DNA from: Paenibacillus sp. V4I7
GTDB taxonomy: Bacteria > Bacillota > Bacilli > Paenibacillales > NBRC-103111
Assembly (NCBI RefSeq): GCF_030817275.1
Contig: NZ_JAUSZD010000002.1
Span: forward strand, 3,100,001 to 3,164,000
Reading direction: 5' to 3'
DNA: 64,000 nt
Shown piece by piece: positions 44,968 through 52,538 of the stretch. The translations under genes were made by a program, and so were the position numbers. Position 1 is the first letter of the stretch, and every line of letters begins with the position of its first letter. The notes under the pieces are model-generated. The model was not told the DNA's origin. It worked only from the letters and a program-made list of their open reading frames with translations, and did not search any database.

Positions 44968-45118
44968 TTAACGAAAAAAGATAGATGAATAAGAATACCA
45001 CAACAGGTTACCGCTGAACTTAATTTAGGTAGCCTGTTCCGCTAACGCAGAACGATAGCGCAACAACTCGCCATGCAGCATCTGCTTCTGGTTTCGTTAA
45101 AGTAACGGGTATCATGTG
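44968..45118 (+). repeat. Two array repeats in tandem, no gene between
   Basis: L box TTAACGAAAAAAGATAGATG (44973 on), stem AGGTTACCG...GGTAGCCT, then a second L-like box GCTAACGCAGAACGATAGCG (45041-45060), then R box AAAGTAACGGGTATCATGTG at 45099-45118. It looks like an empty unit or an arrayed junction. Confidence 0.75.
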
Positions 45119-45244
45119 GAAACAATTCAAATTTTGTTTCGTCTTGATCAAAAGAAAGAGAAAAAGTCAACGGAGTTGAAAAGCGTGAATGCATATATGA
45201 TGACTGATATAACTAATTTAATGCTTATCCATATAAAACGTGGA

Positions 45245-45811
45245 ATGCGTATAATATTACTTTTTCTGCTGTTAGGTTGAAACACTGCTGAACCCGTTTA
45301 TGCGACAAGTTGGGCCGATTTACCTGCCGATGATGTTATCTCAAAGGCGTCTATCGTGGTGGAAGGCACGTACGATTTTTCCAAGAGACGCGGCGAACCT
45401 AAGATGATGTGGGTAGGTTACGACTTCAAAGTGAGCAAAGTCTACCGAGGGGACGTTGCGACTAGTTTGGTGGCAGGGATTGACGGCTTCGATACCGGGT
45501 GGGCGGATGAGTATCAACGGGAAAACGGAAAATTTCTGTTGTTACTGGAGAAAGCGGAGCAAGTACGTTACCCGACGCCTATCGCTGGGCCGAACGGGAT
45601 GGTCCGAATCAAAGACGGAAAAGTACAGCATCATGATGAAAAAGAGCGTGAGGCTTTCCAGGCGTTTATCGACTCTACGGTGCATAAAATGCCTAAGCAA
45701 TCCACTGGGGTGACTAGGGATGCCGGATATCTGTGGTGGATCGCTGCGCCGCTCGTGCTGATTGTACTTCTTTTCTTTCTTATCTACCGTTTCAGGCGTA
45801 CCCGAAGTTGA
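45245..45811 (+). pseudogene. Membrane-anchored secreted protein gene with an in-frame TGA
   Basis: From ATG 45245 (MRIILLFLLLG) a TGA at 45278-45280 interrupts the signal peptide. The same frame then continues NTAEPVYATSWADLPADDVI to the end (stop 45809-45811). A one-base change from TGG would do it. The outer domain (about 140 residues) and a C-terminal membrane helix (YLWWIAAPLVLIVLLFFLIY) with a basic tail are intact, suggesting a sortase-free membrane anchor. An internal start near 45356 would lack the signal peptide. Family not recognised. Confidence 0.6.
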
Positions 45812-45868
45812 GCTAACGAGGAACGATAGTTCAATTAACCGCCTTTTTTTCAAGAGGCGGTTTTTTTG
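45809..45868 (+). repeat. Array repeat with terminator stem, no right box
   Basis: L box GAGCTAACGAGGAACGATAG at 45810-45829, starting in the preceding stop codon. Stem AACCGCC...GGCGGTT plus TTTTTTG at 45837-45868. The R box is 0.75 kb away, at 46612, beyond the inverted HNH gene. Confidence 0.8.
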
Positions 45869-45995
45869 TTGAAAACCAAATTTATAGAATAACAAAACCT
45901 TGAATTTAAAGGTAGGTCTCGATCTGCTAAACAATAAATTCCTCGAAAACAGGCAAAGAATAAAAAACGCCTCAAGGCGGCGAAGAATACTTACA

Positions 45996-46405
45996 TCAGT
46001 TCGCTCGACGATGGTTATGTTTAGCTTTAATGATGCGGTAACAGAGCTTTAAAGGATTCGGAACGGAAAGTACTTTTTCTAAAAGATAGGAGAACGCTGA
46101 ACGATTTCCTCGTTTCGTGTTGCATTCAATGCAAGAAGCGAGTAAATTTTGGGGAAGATCTGAGCCTCCTTTGCTTGAAGGGACAATATGATCTACAGTC
46201 GTTGAGGACGTCCACACCACAAACAAGTGTAATGATCCCGTTTTAATGCAGCTTTTCTATACTCTCGAAATGAGAATGGGTTGTAAAGTAATTGGATTGT
46301 CTGCTCGTCGATCCAGACGGCACGGGCTCGATTAACTTCCCTCCAAGCCCGGTGAAGTAAACATGGGGTTAGTTTTTGGCCATCCACATTGAGCACTCTT
46401 ATCAT
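45996..46405 (-). pseudogene. HNH endonuclease, frameshifted
   Basis: ATG 46405 after AGGAGGCG encodes MIRVLNVDGQKLTPCLLHRA and reaches RDHYTCLWCG near 46205. There the frame changes, and the HNH core continues in another frame: TVDHIVPSSKGGSDLPQNLL and ASCIECNTKRGNRS. Together they form a McrA-like HNH nuclease of about 135 residues with two CxxC zinc pairs and the catalytic His in VDHIVP. It is inverted relative to the array and lies between an L box (45810) and an R box (46612). Confidence 0.75.
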
Positions 46406-46548
46406 AGTTAATCGCCTCCTAAGGCTAAAGTTAGTATAACCACACACAATTTGATTATTTGATACGTAGATATGTATGTTGAAGACGAGAGGAGTATCGG
46501 ATATCTTTAATACCTTAACAGTTCGATAACGTCGAACAAGCCTTGTAT

Positions 46549-46576
46549 GGGAAAGCATCCCTGCAAGGCTTTTTTT
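46549..46576 (+). terminator. Hairpin terminator
   Basis: AAGCCTTG...CAAGGCTTTTTTT, plus strand, upstream of the inverted HNH gene. Confidence 0.75.
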
Positions 46577-46611
46577 GATTTTGGCTCTGTTGAAACTCGA
46601 TGTTGATTTTA

Positions 46612-46635
46612 TCATTAAGCTAAAGGGCAGTTTTG
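46612..46635 (+). repeat. Array repeat, right box only
   Basis: TTAAGCTAAAGGGCAGTTTT at 46614-46633; partner L box at 45810. Confidence 0.75.
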
Positions 46636-46738
46636 TGGAGTACTGAATAAGGTTTGCAAATAAGTCCGTTGGTAAAAGTAACTTAGAACTAGTCCACTCC
46701 GTCTAATCTATAAGAGCTGTTTTTACGGGAGGTAAATT

Positions 46739-47308
46739 ATGAAAGCGCGACGTCTTCTCTTATTTTGTTTGTTGTTATTAGTTTTATATTTCATCCCTTC
46801 TGTTATGGGGGGGTATTCTTATACGGAACAGAATGCCATCCGCAGTTCTACCCCTTACAAAGATGGGGAGGCAGTTTACGAAAAACAATTTGGAAACAAA
46901 AAAATTGTGATATTGGATACGGGAAATGCACACTATGTCACTTTAGTATCTAAGGCTTGGGGTGTCCTTTATCGGGTGAATCAGACTAGTTCAATTAACG
47001 CACGTGATCCTCAAGACAAAATTAACATCACATGGTCTGCCCATTTAACGAAAGATAAACGTTATGACACCATATTGGCGGCTGAGGTTGCTGATCAACG
47101 CATCAAGAAAGTGATTGTAACTAATGAAGGATCCAATAATAATCTTTCGTCGTTAGACGAATTGAAGAAACAATCAACAGTTTACGTAGAGATGGATGTA
47201 ATAAATGGATACGCTGTACATTACATTAATTTGCCTACCTCAGATGCTGGAAATTTTGTTTTTCGAGGTTTAGACGAACAAGGAAATATTTTGGCAAAAG
47301 GGTTTTGA
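46739..47308 (+). CDS. Membrane-anchored hypothetical protein
   Basis: 189 residues. An N-terminal hydrophobic segment (LLLFCLLLLVLYFIPSVMGG, residues 6-25) is an anchor or signal peptide. The outer domain is beta-rich (KIVILDTGNAHYVTLVSKAW) with no family recognised. ATG 46739 after GGGAGGTAA. Single-gene array unit. Confidence 0.7.
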   Translation: MKARRLLLFCLLLLVLYFIPSVMGGYSYTEQNAIRSSTPYKDGEAVYEKQFGNKKIVILDTGNAHYVTLVSKAWGVLYRVNQTSSINARDPQDKINITWSAHLTKDKRYDTILAAEVADQRIKKVIVTNEGSNNNLSSLDELKKQSTVYVEMDVINGYAVHYINLPTSDAGNFVFRGLDEQGNILAKGF

Positions 47309-47336
47309 CGAAAATGACTGGGAAAAGTGACTTACT

Positions 47337-47420
47337 AAACTAACGGATAACGATAGCACAAAAATAAAACAGGCTGCCTGCATACTGGGTAGCCTGTTCA
47401 AAAAATGGGCAGGATTACAT
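47337..47420 (+). repeat. Array repeat, complete
   Basis: L box AACTAACGGATAACGATAGC at 47338-47357. Stem ACAGGCTGCC...GGGTAGCCTGT at 47369-47397. R box AAAAAATGGGCAGGATTACA at 47400-47419. Confidence 0.9.
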
Positions 47421-47461
47421 AATAATTGGCATTAAAGGAAAACTAAGTATGGGTGAATATA

Positions 47462-47962
47462 ATGAAAACAAAACTTATACTGATTTTAGTTCTTTTCTTT
47501 GGAGTTTCAATCCCTTCGGCGATTGCAAAATCAAATTATCCAAAGATAGATTTTCGTACACTAACCAAAATTAAGAACAAGGCGAGTTTTAAAATGTTCG
47601 TCCCACATGAATTACCACCAAAGTGGACTCTAGAAGTCAAAATTCCTTATCCGTTGGATATCACAAAACCAATAAACGATATCAGACTACATTATTTTAG
47701 TCAAGATGATGAGTATATGGTAGGTATCCAACAGTTTAAAGCAACAAGAAATACCATTCTTGAGAAAGAATCAGTGAGTCCTGATTACATTGTAGAAAAG
47801 ATTTTTGTCAATAATCATGAGGGGCGATTTAGTCCATGGTGGAAAACTAGAGGAGAGAATGGTGGGTACTTATCTTGGGTGCAAGACGGTACTTATATCA
47901 CGATGGATAGCTTTTATTTAACAAAAGATGAAATGATGAAATTAGCTAAATTAATGGAGTGA
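47462..47962 (+). CDS. Secreted protein, DUF4367-like
   Basis: 166 residues with a cleavable signal peptide (ending IPSAIA, about residue 21). The C-terminal GGYLSWVQDGTYITMDSFYL followed by TKDEMMKLAKLM resembles the end of DUF4367-type extracellular domains, found on anti-sigma-like proteins. ATG 47462 used; a GTG at 47453 is possible. Single-gene unit. Confidence 0.7.
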   Translation: MKTKLILILVLFFGVSIPSAIAKSNYPKIDFRTLTKIKNKASFKMFVPHELPPKWTLEVKIPYPLDITKPINDIRLHYFSQDDEYMVGIQQFKATRNTILEKESVSPDYIVEKIFVNNHEGRFSPWWKTRGENGGYLSWVQDGTYITMDSFYLTKDEMMKLAKLME

Positions 47963-48002
47963 GATTGCAACTGACTTTTCCATGTGAGTCAATGTTAATT
48001 GT

Positions 48003-48062
48003 TACGCTAACGAAAAGAGCAGTTCTATAAAGAAACCACTCCAATGTTAGGAGTGGTTTTGT
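48003..48062 (+). repeat. Array repeat, degenerate, with terminator stem
   Basis: Shortened L box TTACGCTAACGAAAAGAGCA at 48001-48020; stem AAACCACTCC...GGAGTGGTTTT at 48038-48060. No R box. Confidence 0.7.
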
Positions 48063-48067
48063 CTTAT

Positions 48068-48157
48068 ATGGAATCATATATTTTATGGTTAAATGATTCT
48101 TTGTGTTTAGATACAACTACGGTGAACCGTACCATAGACGACAGGTCAGGTCATTAA
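48068..48157 (+). CDS. 29-codon mini-ORF in a short unit
   Basis: ATG 48068 to TAA 48155-48157 (starts MESYILWLNDSLCLDTTTVN), with its stop abutting the next L box. No ribosome site. Probably the tail of an eroded gene, recorded because its frame spans box to box. Confidence 0.25.
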   Translation: MESYILWLNDSLCLDTTTVNRTIDDRSGH

Positions 48158-48248
48158 GCTAACGGAGAACGATAGTGAATAACACACATGGATGAGCAGG
48201 CGCTACGTAGCCTGCTCTTTTTATTAAACTAATGGGCAGGATATTGGA
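48155..48248 (+). repeat. Array repeat, complete
   Basis: L box TAAGCTAACGGAGAACGATA at 48155-48174. Stem GAGCAGGC...GCCTGCTC plus TTTTT at 48193-48220. R box AAACTAATGGGCAGGATATT at 48225-48244. Confidence 0.92.
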
Positions 48249-48331
48249 ATATTTTGCATATATAGATGCTAATAAAGGAGTGTTATAATTTCGTATTAAG
48301 CAGTGTAGCACTACACTAGAGGAGCTTATAC

Positions 48332-48880
48332 ATGACAGATTTTATAAAAAAAGTTAAAGTTAGACCGAAATGGATAATCATTGTACTCATTGTTGCTTTT
48401 ACGTGGAGTCTGAGAATAAATTGGCTTAACCATCAAACCTTAGTCAAACATACGGAGTTAGTTTTAGAAAGATATTCCTTTTCTTTGGTCACCACTCAAC
48501 AAGCTTTGAATGCAAGTGTTCATGGAGATCCCAAAACAAGTGACCAGTATCTGAATGTGGCTAGGGAAAATTTAGCAATAGCAATTGACACGGCAGTATT
48601 ATTGGGAAAAATTGATTATAAATATCATCTTGATAACCAAGGAGATATCTATCAAACAGTACCTTATGAAATGCGCTGGTTGTTGAATGACGCCCTTAAT
48701 TCAAAGGATAAGGAGAAATCCCTTCAAATCGTTAATGAAGCTTTTGTCATCTTTTCAAAAAAATTTGATAGCATGACATTGAAAGACCCCAACTCATTTC
48801 GTAGTCAATACCTTAACACACGGTCTCAGTGGCAGAGTTTGAACCTTAAAGAAGCAGGTTTTACTTTGCCTTTCTTCTAG
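48332..48880 (+). CDS. Membrane-anchored helical protein
   Basis: 182 residues. One N-terminal transmembrane helix (about residues 14-28), then an almost entirely helical domain (ERYSFSLVTTQQALNASVHG onward). It resembles the array protein at 14450 in layout. ATG 48332 follows GAGGAGC. A TATAAT -10 lies near 48284. No family recognised. Confidence 0.7.
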   Translation: MTDFIKKVKVRPKWIIIVLIVAFTWSLRINWLNHQTLVKHTELVLERYSFSLVTTQQALNASVHGDPKTSDQYLNVARENLAIAIDTAVLLGKIDYKYHLDNQGDIYQTVPYEMRWLLNDALNSKDKEKSLQIVNEAFVIFSKKFDSMTLKDPNSFRSQYLNTRSQWQSLNLKEAGFTLPFF

Positions 48881-48927
48881 AATTTGATAGTTTATCGAAA
48901 GTACGGACGGTATTAAAACCATGGACT

Positions 48928-49015
48928 TCGTTCAACTAACGGAAACGATAGTTGAGGAGCTTGCTTTTGAAGCAGCTCCTTTTTGAATTTCGTTGAATTA
49001 ACGAGCGATTAACCG
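48928..49015 (+). repeat. Array repeat, AGGAGC-stem subtype
   Basis: L box TTCAACTAACGGAAACGATA at 48931-48950. Stem GAGGAGCTTGC...GCAGCTCCTTTTT at 48953-48982. R box GAATTAACGAGCGATTAACC at 48995-49014. Sister of 19303. Confidence 0.88.
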
Positions 49016-49066
49016 GCAATGTTTATGATACAATCTGACTATTAAGCATTTTCTAGGGGGTTCATT

Positions 49067-49978
49067 ATGACCAACCGTTTTCAAGGTAGCCTTATTGGAT
49101 TAGCAATTGGCGATGCCATCGGTACGACCGTCGAGTTTAAGGAACCCGGGACATTTTCGGAAGTCACAGAAATGATTGGCGGAGGTGTATTCGAACTACC
49201 GAAAGGTGGTTGGACCGACGACACTTCCATGGCCTTATGCTTGGCTGAAAGCCTGATATTAAAAATGGGGTTTGATCCGATGGATCAAATGGAGCGGTAT
49301 TTGAAATGGTATCGTACCGGACATCTAAGTTCAACTGGAGAATGCTTTGACATTGGAAATGCTACCGCTGAGGCTCTTCGAAGGTTCGAACGTACAGGTG
49401 AACCATTTAGTGGGTCTGAAAACCGTTACTCAGCAGGCAATGGTTCGATCATGCGACTTGCTCCCGTTCCGTTATTTTTTTCTAATAGTCTTTATGAGGT
49501 TTCGAAATGGTCTGGTATCAGCTCTAGAACTACGCATTCAGCAAAAGAGTGTATTGATGCTTGTAGGCTGCTCGGTGTTATGATTGCTGCTGCGGCTAAA
49601 GGAATGAATAAAGATGAGTTGTTACATCCAGAGACATTCGATTTCTTATGGGCACAGGATCCACTAGTTGCTAATATTAATGAAGTCTATAAGGGGTCAT
49701 ACAAACGACTGCAACCTCCAGAGATTCAAGGCAGCGGATACGTTGTAAAATCGTTGGAGGCGGCGTTATGGGCATTTTATCATGGGAAAAGTTTCGAAGA
49801 AGGGGTACTATTAGCAGTTAACCTTGGTAACGACGCTGATACAACCGGTGCCGTATACGGTCAATTAGCTGGTGCATTATACGGTTTAGAATGTATACCA
49901 GAGCGTTGGGTGGATTCACTTATAATGAAAGAACTAATTCTTGATTATTCAACCCAGATCTACAAATTATTAAGCTAA
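49067..49978 (+). CDS. ADP-ribosylglycohydrolase family protein
   Basis: 303 residues with the DraG/ARH hallmarks: FQGSLIGLAIGDAIGTTVEF at the N-terminus, GGWTDDTSMALCLAESL (metal-binding TDD, about residues 46-62), AGNGSIMRLAPVPLFF and NLGNDADTTGAVYGQLAGAL (second metal site, about residues 255-274). It removes ADP-ribose from proteins or other acceptors using two Mg or Mn ions. It could undo toxin-delivered ADP-ribosylation, in keeping with the immunity flavour of the array. Its stop TAA (49976-49978) is the TAA of the shortened L box that follows. Confidence 0.94.
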   Translation: MTNRFQGSLIGLAIGDAIGTTVEFKEPGTFSEVTEMIGGGVFELPKGGWTDDTSMALCLAESLILKMGFDPMDQMERYLKWYRTGHLSSTGECFDIGNATAEALRRFERTGEPFSGSENRYSAGNGSIMRLAPVPLFFSNSLYEVSKWSGISSRTTHSAKECIDACRLLGVMIAAAAKGMNKDELLHPETFDFLWAQDPLVANINEVYKGSYKRLQPPEIQGSGYVVKSLEAALWAFYHGKSFEEGVLLAVNLGNDADTTGAVYGQLAGALYGLECIPERWVDSLIMKELILDYSTQIYKLLS

Positions 49979-50045
49979 AGGATAGTTGAGGGGGTATACT
50001 TTGCGGCAGCCCCTCTTTTGTTTATTAACGGGCAGGATAATACGG
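49970..50045 (+). repeat. Array repeat, short left box
   Basis: L box ATTAAGCTAAAGGATAGTTG (49970 on) lacks the middle of the consensus. Stem GAGGGG...CCCCTC at 49988-50015. R box TTATTAACGGGCAGGATAAT at 50022-50041. Confidence 0.85.
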
Positions 50046-50066
50046 TAAGTTAGTGAATTTTTATTA

Positions 50067-50075
50067 TGGAATAAT
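50067..50075 (+). promoter_or_regulatory. -10-like element
   Basis: TGGAATAAT, 38 bases upstream of ATG 50114. Confidence 0.35.
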
Positions 50076-50113
50076 CATTGCTGGAATTTCTCTAAAGAGT
50101 GGTGAATAAAGTC

Positions 50114-50354
50114 ATGGATCTAAACAATTTCTTCTGTAAAATCTTTATTGATACTGATGTACAATACGAGTATTGGTTTTCTCTTTTCAAGGTATTATCT
50201 TGAGGTTGAACCGAATGAAAAATTTAATCCCCATAGTTATGTGGCGTCTATTTCTTTACTTCTTGAATGCCTTTGGACAAAAGGCTTTAAGGCAGTTGCG
50301 GCTTGTGACTTTGAAGAATTACTCCCACGAAAAGGCGGCTATAACTACAGGTAG
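50114..50354 (+). pseudogene. Small hypothetical gene with a frameshift
   Basis: ATG 50114 gives MDLNNFFCKIFIDTDVQYEY then stops at TGA near 50203. The adjacent frame carries LFSRYYLEVEPNEKFNPHSY to the stop at 50352-50354 (ending DFEELLPRKGGYNYR). Joined by one base near 50190 they form a protein of about 79 residues. The style (short, acidic, F/Y-rich) is that of small immunity proteins, but no family was recognised. Confidence 0.5.
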
Positions 50355-50357
50355 AGA

Positions 50358-50450
50358 TTGAACTAACGGAAACGATAGTAAAATAATGGGATCGCTGCCT
50401 ACCGAGCAGCAGATCCCATTTTTTTTGCTCAAGTTACGGGCAATGAAGAA
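50358..50450 (+). repeat. Array repeat with strong terminator stem
   Basis: L box TTGAACTAACGGAAACGATA at 50358-50377. Stem ATGGGATCGCTGC...AGCAGATCCCAT plus eight T at 50385-50427. R box CTCAAGTTACGGGCAATGAA at 50428-50447. Confidence 0.9.
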
Positions 50451-50513
50451 CATTTGCTCATAGACATAAATGATATAATGAACCCAAAGAGGTTTGTTAT
50501 AGGAGGTATAACG

Positions 50514-50993
50514 ATGAATTGCCGTCTTGCGTTTTATAGTCCAGAATGGGAATCCAGAATTAGGAATTTTACGCTGGATGAAGCACAAAAAAGTTTTGTT
50601 GTCTTGCCTAGTGCAGTTATTGATTTGTCCATCCAAGATATAAATCGTTATCCTGTGGTTATTCTTTTTGAGGATGAACCTGTCGGATTTTTTGTTTTAC
50701 ACCATAGCGAAGAAATTCAAACTTTTACCGAGAATGTTAATGCAATTTTACTGAGGGCATTTTCTATCGACAGAAAACATCAAGGAAGAGGCTTTGCAGG
50801 ATTATCATTGAATAGTTTACCTAAGTTTGTGGTAAATCATTTTCCTCACGTAGATGAGATAGTTCTGGCTGTTAATGAGAACAATTTACTAGCAAAACGG
50901 CTATATGAAAAATCAGGGTTTCTATACAAAGGGAACAGTAAAGTTGGTAGAAATGGCATTGAACTAATAATGCATTATTCACTTAATGGCTAA
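50514..50993 (+). CDS. GNAT-family N-acetyltransferase
   Basis: 159 residues. The acetyl-CoA loop RKHQGRGFAGLSLNSLPKFV lies at about residues 87-106, with motif B NENNLLAKRLYEKSGFLYKG. ATG 50514 has the ribosome site AGGAGG at 50501-50506, and a TATAAT -10 lies near 50473, so 50514 is preferred over the open frame back to 50454. Substrate unknown. Confidence 0.9.
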   Translation: MNCRLAFYSPEWESRIRNFTLDEAQKSFVVLPSAVIDLSIQDINRYPVVILFEDEPVGFFVLHHSEEIQTFTENVNAILLRAFSIDRKHQGRGFAGLSLNSLPKFVVNHFPHVDEIVLAVNENNLLAKRLYEKSGFLYKGNSKVGRNGIELIMHYSLNG

Positions 50994-51002
50994 TAAGCAA
51001 AT

Positions 51003-51026
51003 TATTACGCTAACGAGCAGTATAAC
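51003..51026 (+). repeat. Array repeat, single box
   Basis: TTACGCTAACGAGCAGTATA at 51006-51025. Looks like an R box with L-like start; no stem. Confidence 0.65.
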
Positions 51027-51109
51027 GCAACTATAATAAGAGTTATAGCGTCTATTTTAAACCTTTACGCAATATATTCATCTGATAGTAGCTAGCAGTT
51101 GGGGGAATC

Positions 51110-51505
51110 ATGAAAAAATTAATCAGACCTTTTTTTATGCCTAAAAAACACAAAATAAATTTTTTGAATCTAAATAGTTTAGTTATACTAACCACCTTAA
51201 TATTGTGGATTAAGAATAGTGTTATTTTTCAATTCGATGTTGGATTTCCAATATTCCCCTATATTTTTTTGAGCCTATTCTGTTTAGTTGTATCCTTTTT
51301 CGGTTTTCATGGATATTTGGTAACTTACTATTTTGGTATAGTTTGTTTCCTTTGGTATTTATATTATTTATGGGAAACAGACAGCATAGAAGCTTTTATC
51401 ATGACGCTTTATCTGTACCCTGTTTTATTACCACCTTTCCCACTTTTTACAGTAATCCTTGCTATTTTTATTGATAACTTATTGAAATTTAAAAAATCAA
51501 AATAG
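51110..51505 (+). CDS. Polytopic membrane protein
   Basis: 131 residues with three to four predicted helices (about residues 24-42, 48-68, 70-88, 98-122), basic at both ends. ATG 51110 after TTGGGGGAATC. No family recognised. Single-gene unit. Confidence 0.7.
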   Translation: MKKLIRPFFMPKKHKINFLNLNSLVILTTLILWIKNSVIFQFDVGFPIFPYIFLSLFCLVVSFFGFHGYLVTYYFGIVCFLWYLYYLWETDSIEAFIMTLYLYPVLLPPFPLFTVILAIFIDNLLKFKKSK

Positions 51506-51549
51506 AAAAATAGGATTTTTACAAGCGTCAATCTAATAAGACTTCGTTA

Positions 51550-51575
51550 AACTCCCTCGGGAGACGTTAGTTAAA
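51550..51575 (+). repeat. Variant box with CCCTCGGGAG core
   Basis: AACTCCCTCGGGAGACGTTA followed by GTT (51550-51572). It keeps the AACT...TAGTT ends of the L box but has a different palindromic centre (CTCCC-TC-GGGAG). Related to the variants near 38470 and 41449. Confidence 0.55.
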
Positions 51576-51610
51576 CGAAACTAAGAGAACGTGATGGAGG
51601 AGATCGGCGA

Positions 51611-51901
51611 ATGAACAGTTTTACAGTACACGGTACGTTAGAAGATCGTAGCGTTTCCGTATCGTGGACAGAAGACGGCGAGCTCACTGGTGACGCCGAA
51701 GCGATCGAAGCGGTAGTACGGATTGCGGCATTTTACGCCGGCCAAACGATCGAGGTAACGCCGACTGGTCCATTTATTACCGGAGACCACTTAGCACAGA
51801 GTCACGGCGCGCTTTATCTGATAAATGAGACCCTCGACGAGATCGAGGAGATAACCGGTGATAACCCAGCGGATGATTGGGAACCGGGGCGTGTGTATTG
51901 A
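51611..51901 (+). CDS. Small acidic hypothetical protein
   Basis: 96 residues, strongly acidic C-terminus (ETLDEIEEITGDNPADDWEP). ATG 51611 after GGAGGAGATC. The gene is GC-rich compared with its neighbours, like the DinB unit, which suggests foreign origin. Its stop overlaps ATG 51901 of a second tiny ORF whose first residues (MKFHVEGTFK) echo this protein's start (MNSFTVHGTL). Function unknown. Confidence 0.65.
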   Translation: MNSFTVHGTLEDRSVSVSWTEDGELTGDAEAIEAVVRIAAFYAGQTIEVTPTGPFITGDHLAQSHGALYLINETLDEIEEITGDNPADDWEPGRVY

Positions 51902-51993
51902 TGAAATTCCATGTAGAGGGCACGTTCAAAAGGCGTGCATTGAGACTTAGCGATACTTATTTACAGTGTGTTCAACGAAAAAATGGGGGTTAA
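51901..51993 (+). CDS. 30-codon ORF overlapping the previous stop
   Basis: TGATG overlap at 51899-51903. The product (MKFHVEGTFKRRALRLSDTY and ten more residues) begins like the upstream protein, so it may be the start of a truncated paralogue. Low confidence as a functional gene. Confidence 0.35.
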   Translation: MKFHVEGTFKRRALRLSDTYLQCVQRKNGG

Positions 51994-52061
51994 ATTAGAT
52001 CAACTTGATTGCTTAAAGCAGGCATTTAAAATAACTGAATACGGAAAATAAATGCAACAAT

Positions 52062-52092
52062 CGATTAAGCTAACGGAGAACGATAGTTAAAT
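52062..52092 (+). repeat. Array repeat, left box only
   Basis: TTAAGCTAACGGAGAACGAT at 52064-52083; no stem or R box before the gene at 52134. Confidence 0.8.
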
Positions 52093-52133
52093 ACCAGAAA
52101 AGCTGACATGGACATAGGTAGGAGGAGAATATT

Positions 52134-52538
52134 TTGGATAAAAGAAAGGTAAGTTTGTTTGCCCTTACTATTATTATTGTCTTGCTAAATGTGCTTGCAA
52201 GTTTCCGATGGAATTATAACAATTTTGAAGGTGACATGAGATACAAAACTGATCGTTGGACCAATAAAGATTGGGTTGAATTCTACCCACCCCTTGCAAT
52301 TGGATCAGCAATGGAATTTCCATTATTAAATTCGAAGTTTAATTCATTCCCACAATTAGAATCTCACGTAGAAAAAATTGCTATGTCTGGTTATTTGGTA
52401 AGTGAATGGCTTAAGAGAATGAAATTAACTTACTTGTATTATGGGATCAACTCATTTTTAATAATTATTACACTGATATTATTGGCAATGATCACAAGAA
52501 CAAGAAAGAGTCTCACGAGGAAGAGTGCATTGAACTAA
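52134..52538 (+). CDS. Membrane protein with two helices
   Basis: 134 residues: helix 1 at about 6-24, an outer loop of about 75 residues (FYPPLAIGSAMEFPLLNSKF), helix 2 at about 100-120, basic C-terminus. TTG 52134 is the start, with AGGAGGAG immediately upstream. Stop TAA (52536-52538) is in the next L box (AACTAACGG). No family recognised. Confidence 0.75.
   Translation: MDKRKVSLFALTIIIVLLNVLASFRWNYNNFEGDMRYKTDRWTNKDWVEFYPPLAIGSAMEFPLLNSKFNSFPQLESHVEKIAMSGYLVSEWLKRMKLTYLYYGINSFLIIITLILLAMITRTRKSLTRKSALN

Noticed and set aside
45978-46020. Group I intron around the HNH gene
   Set aside because: No intron core structure or split host gene was seen.
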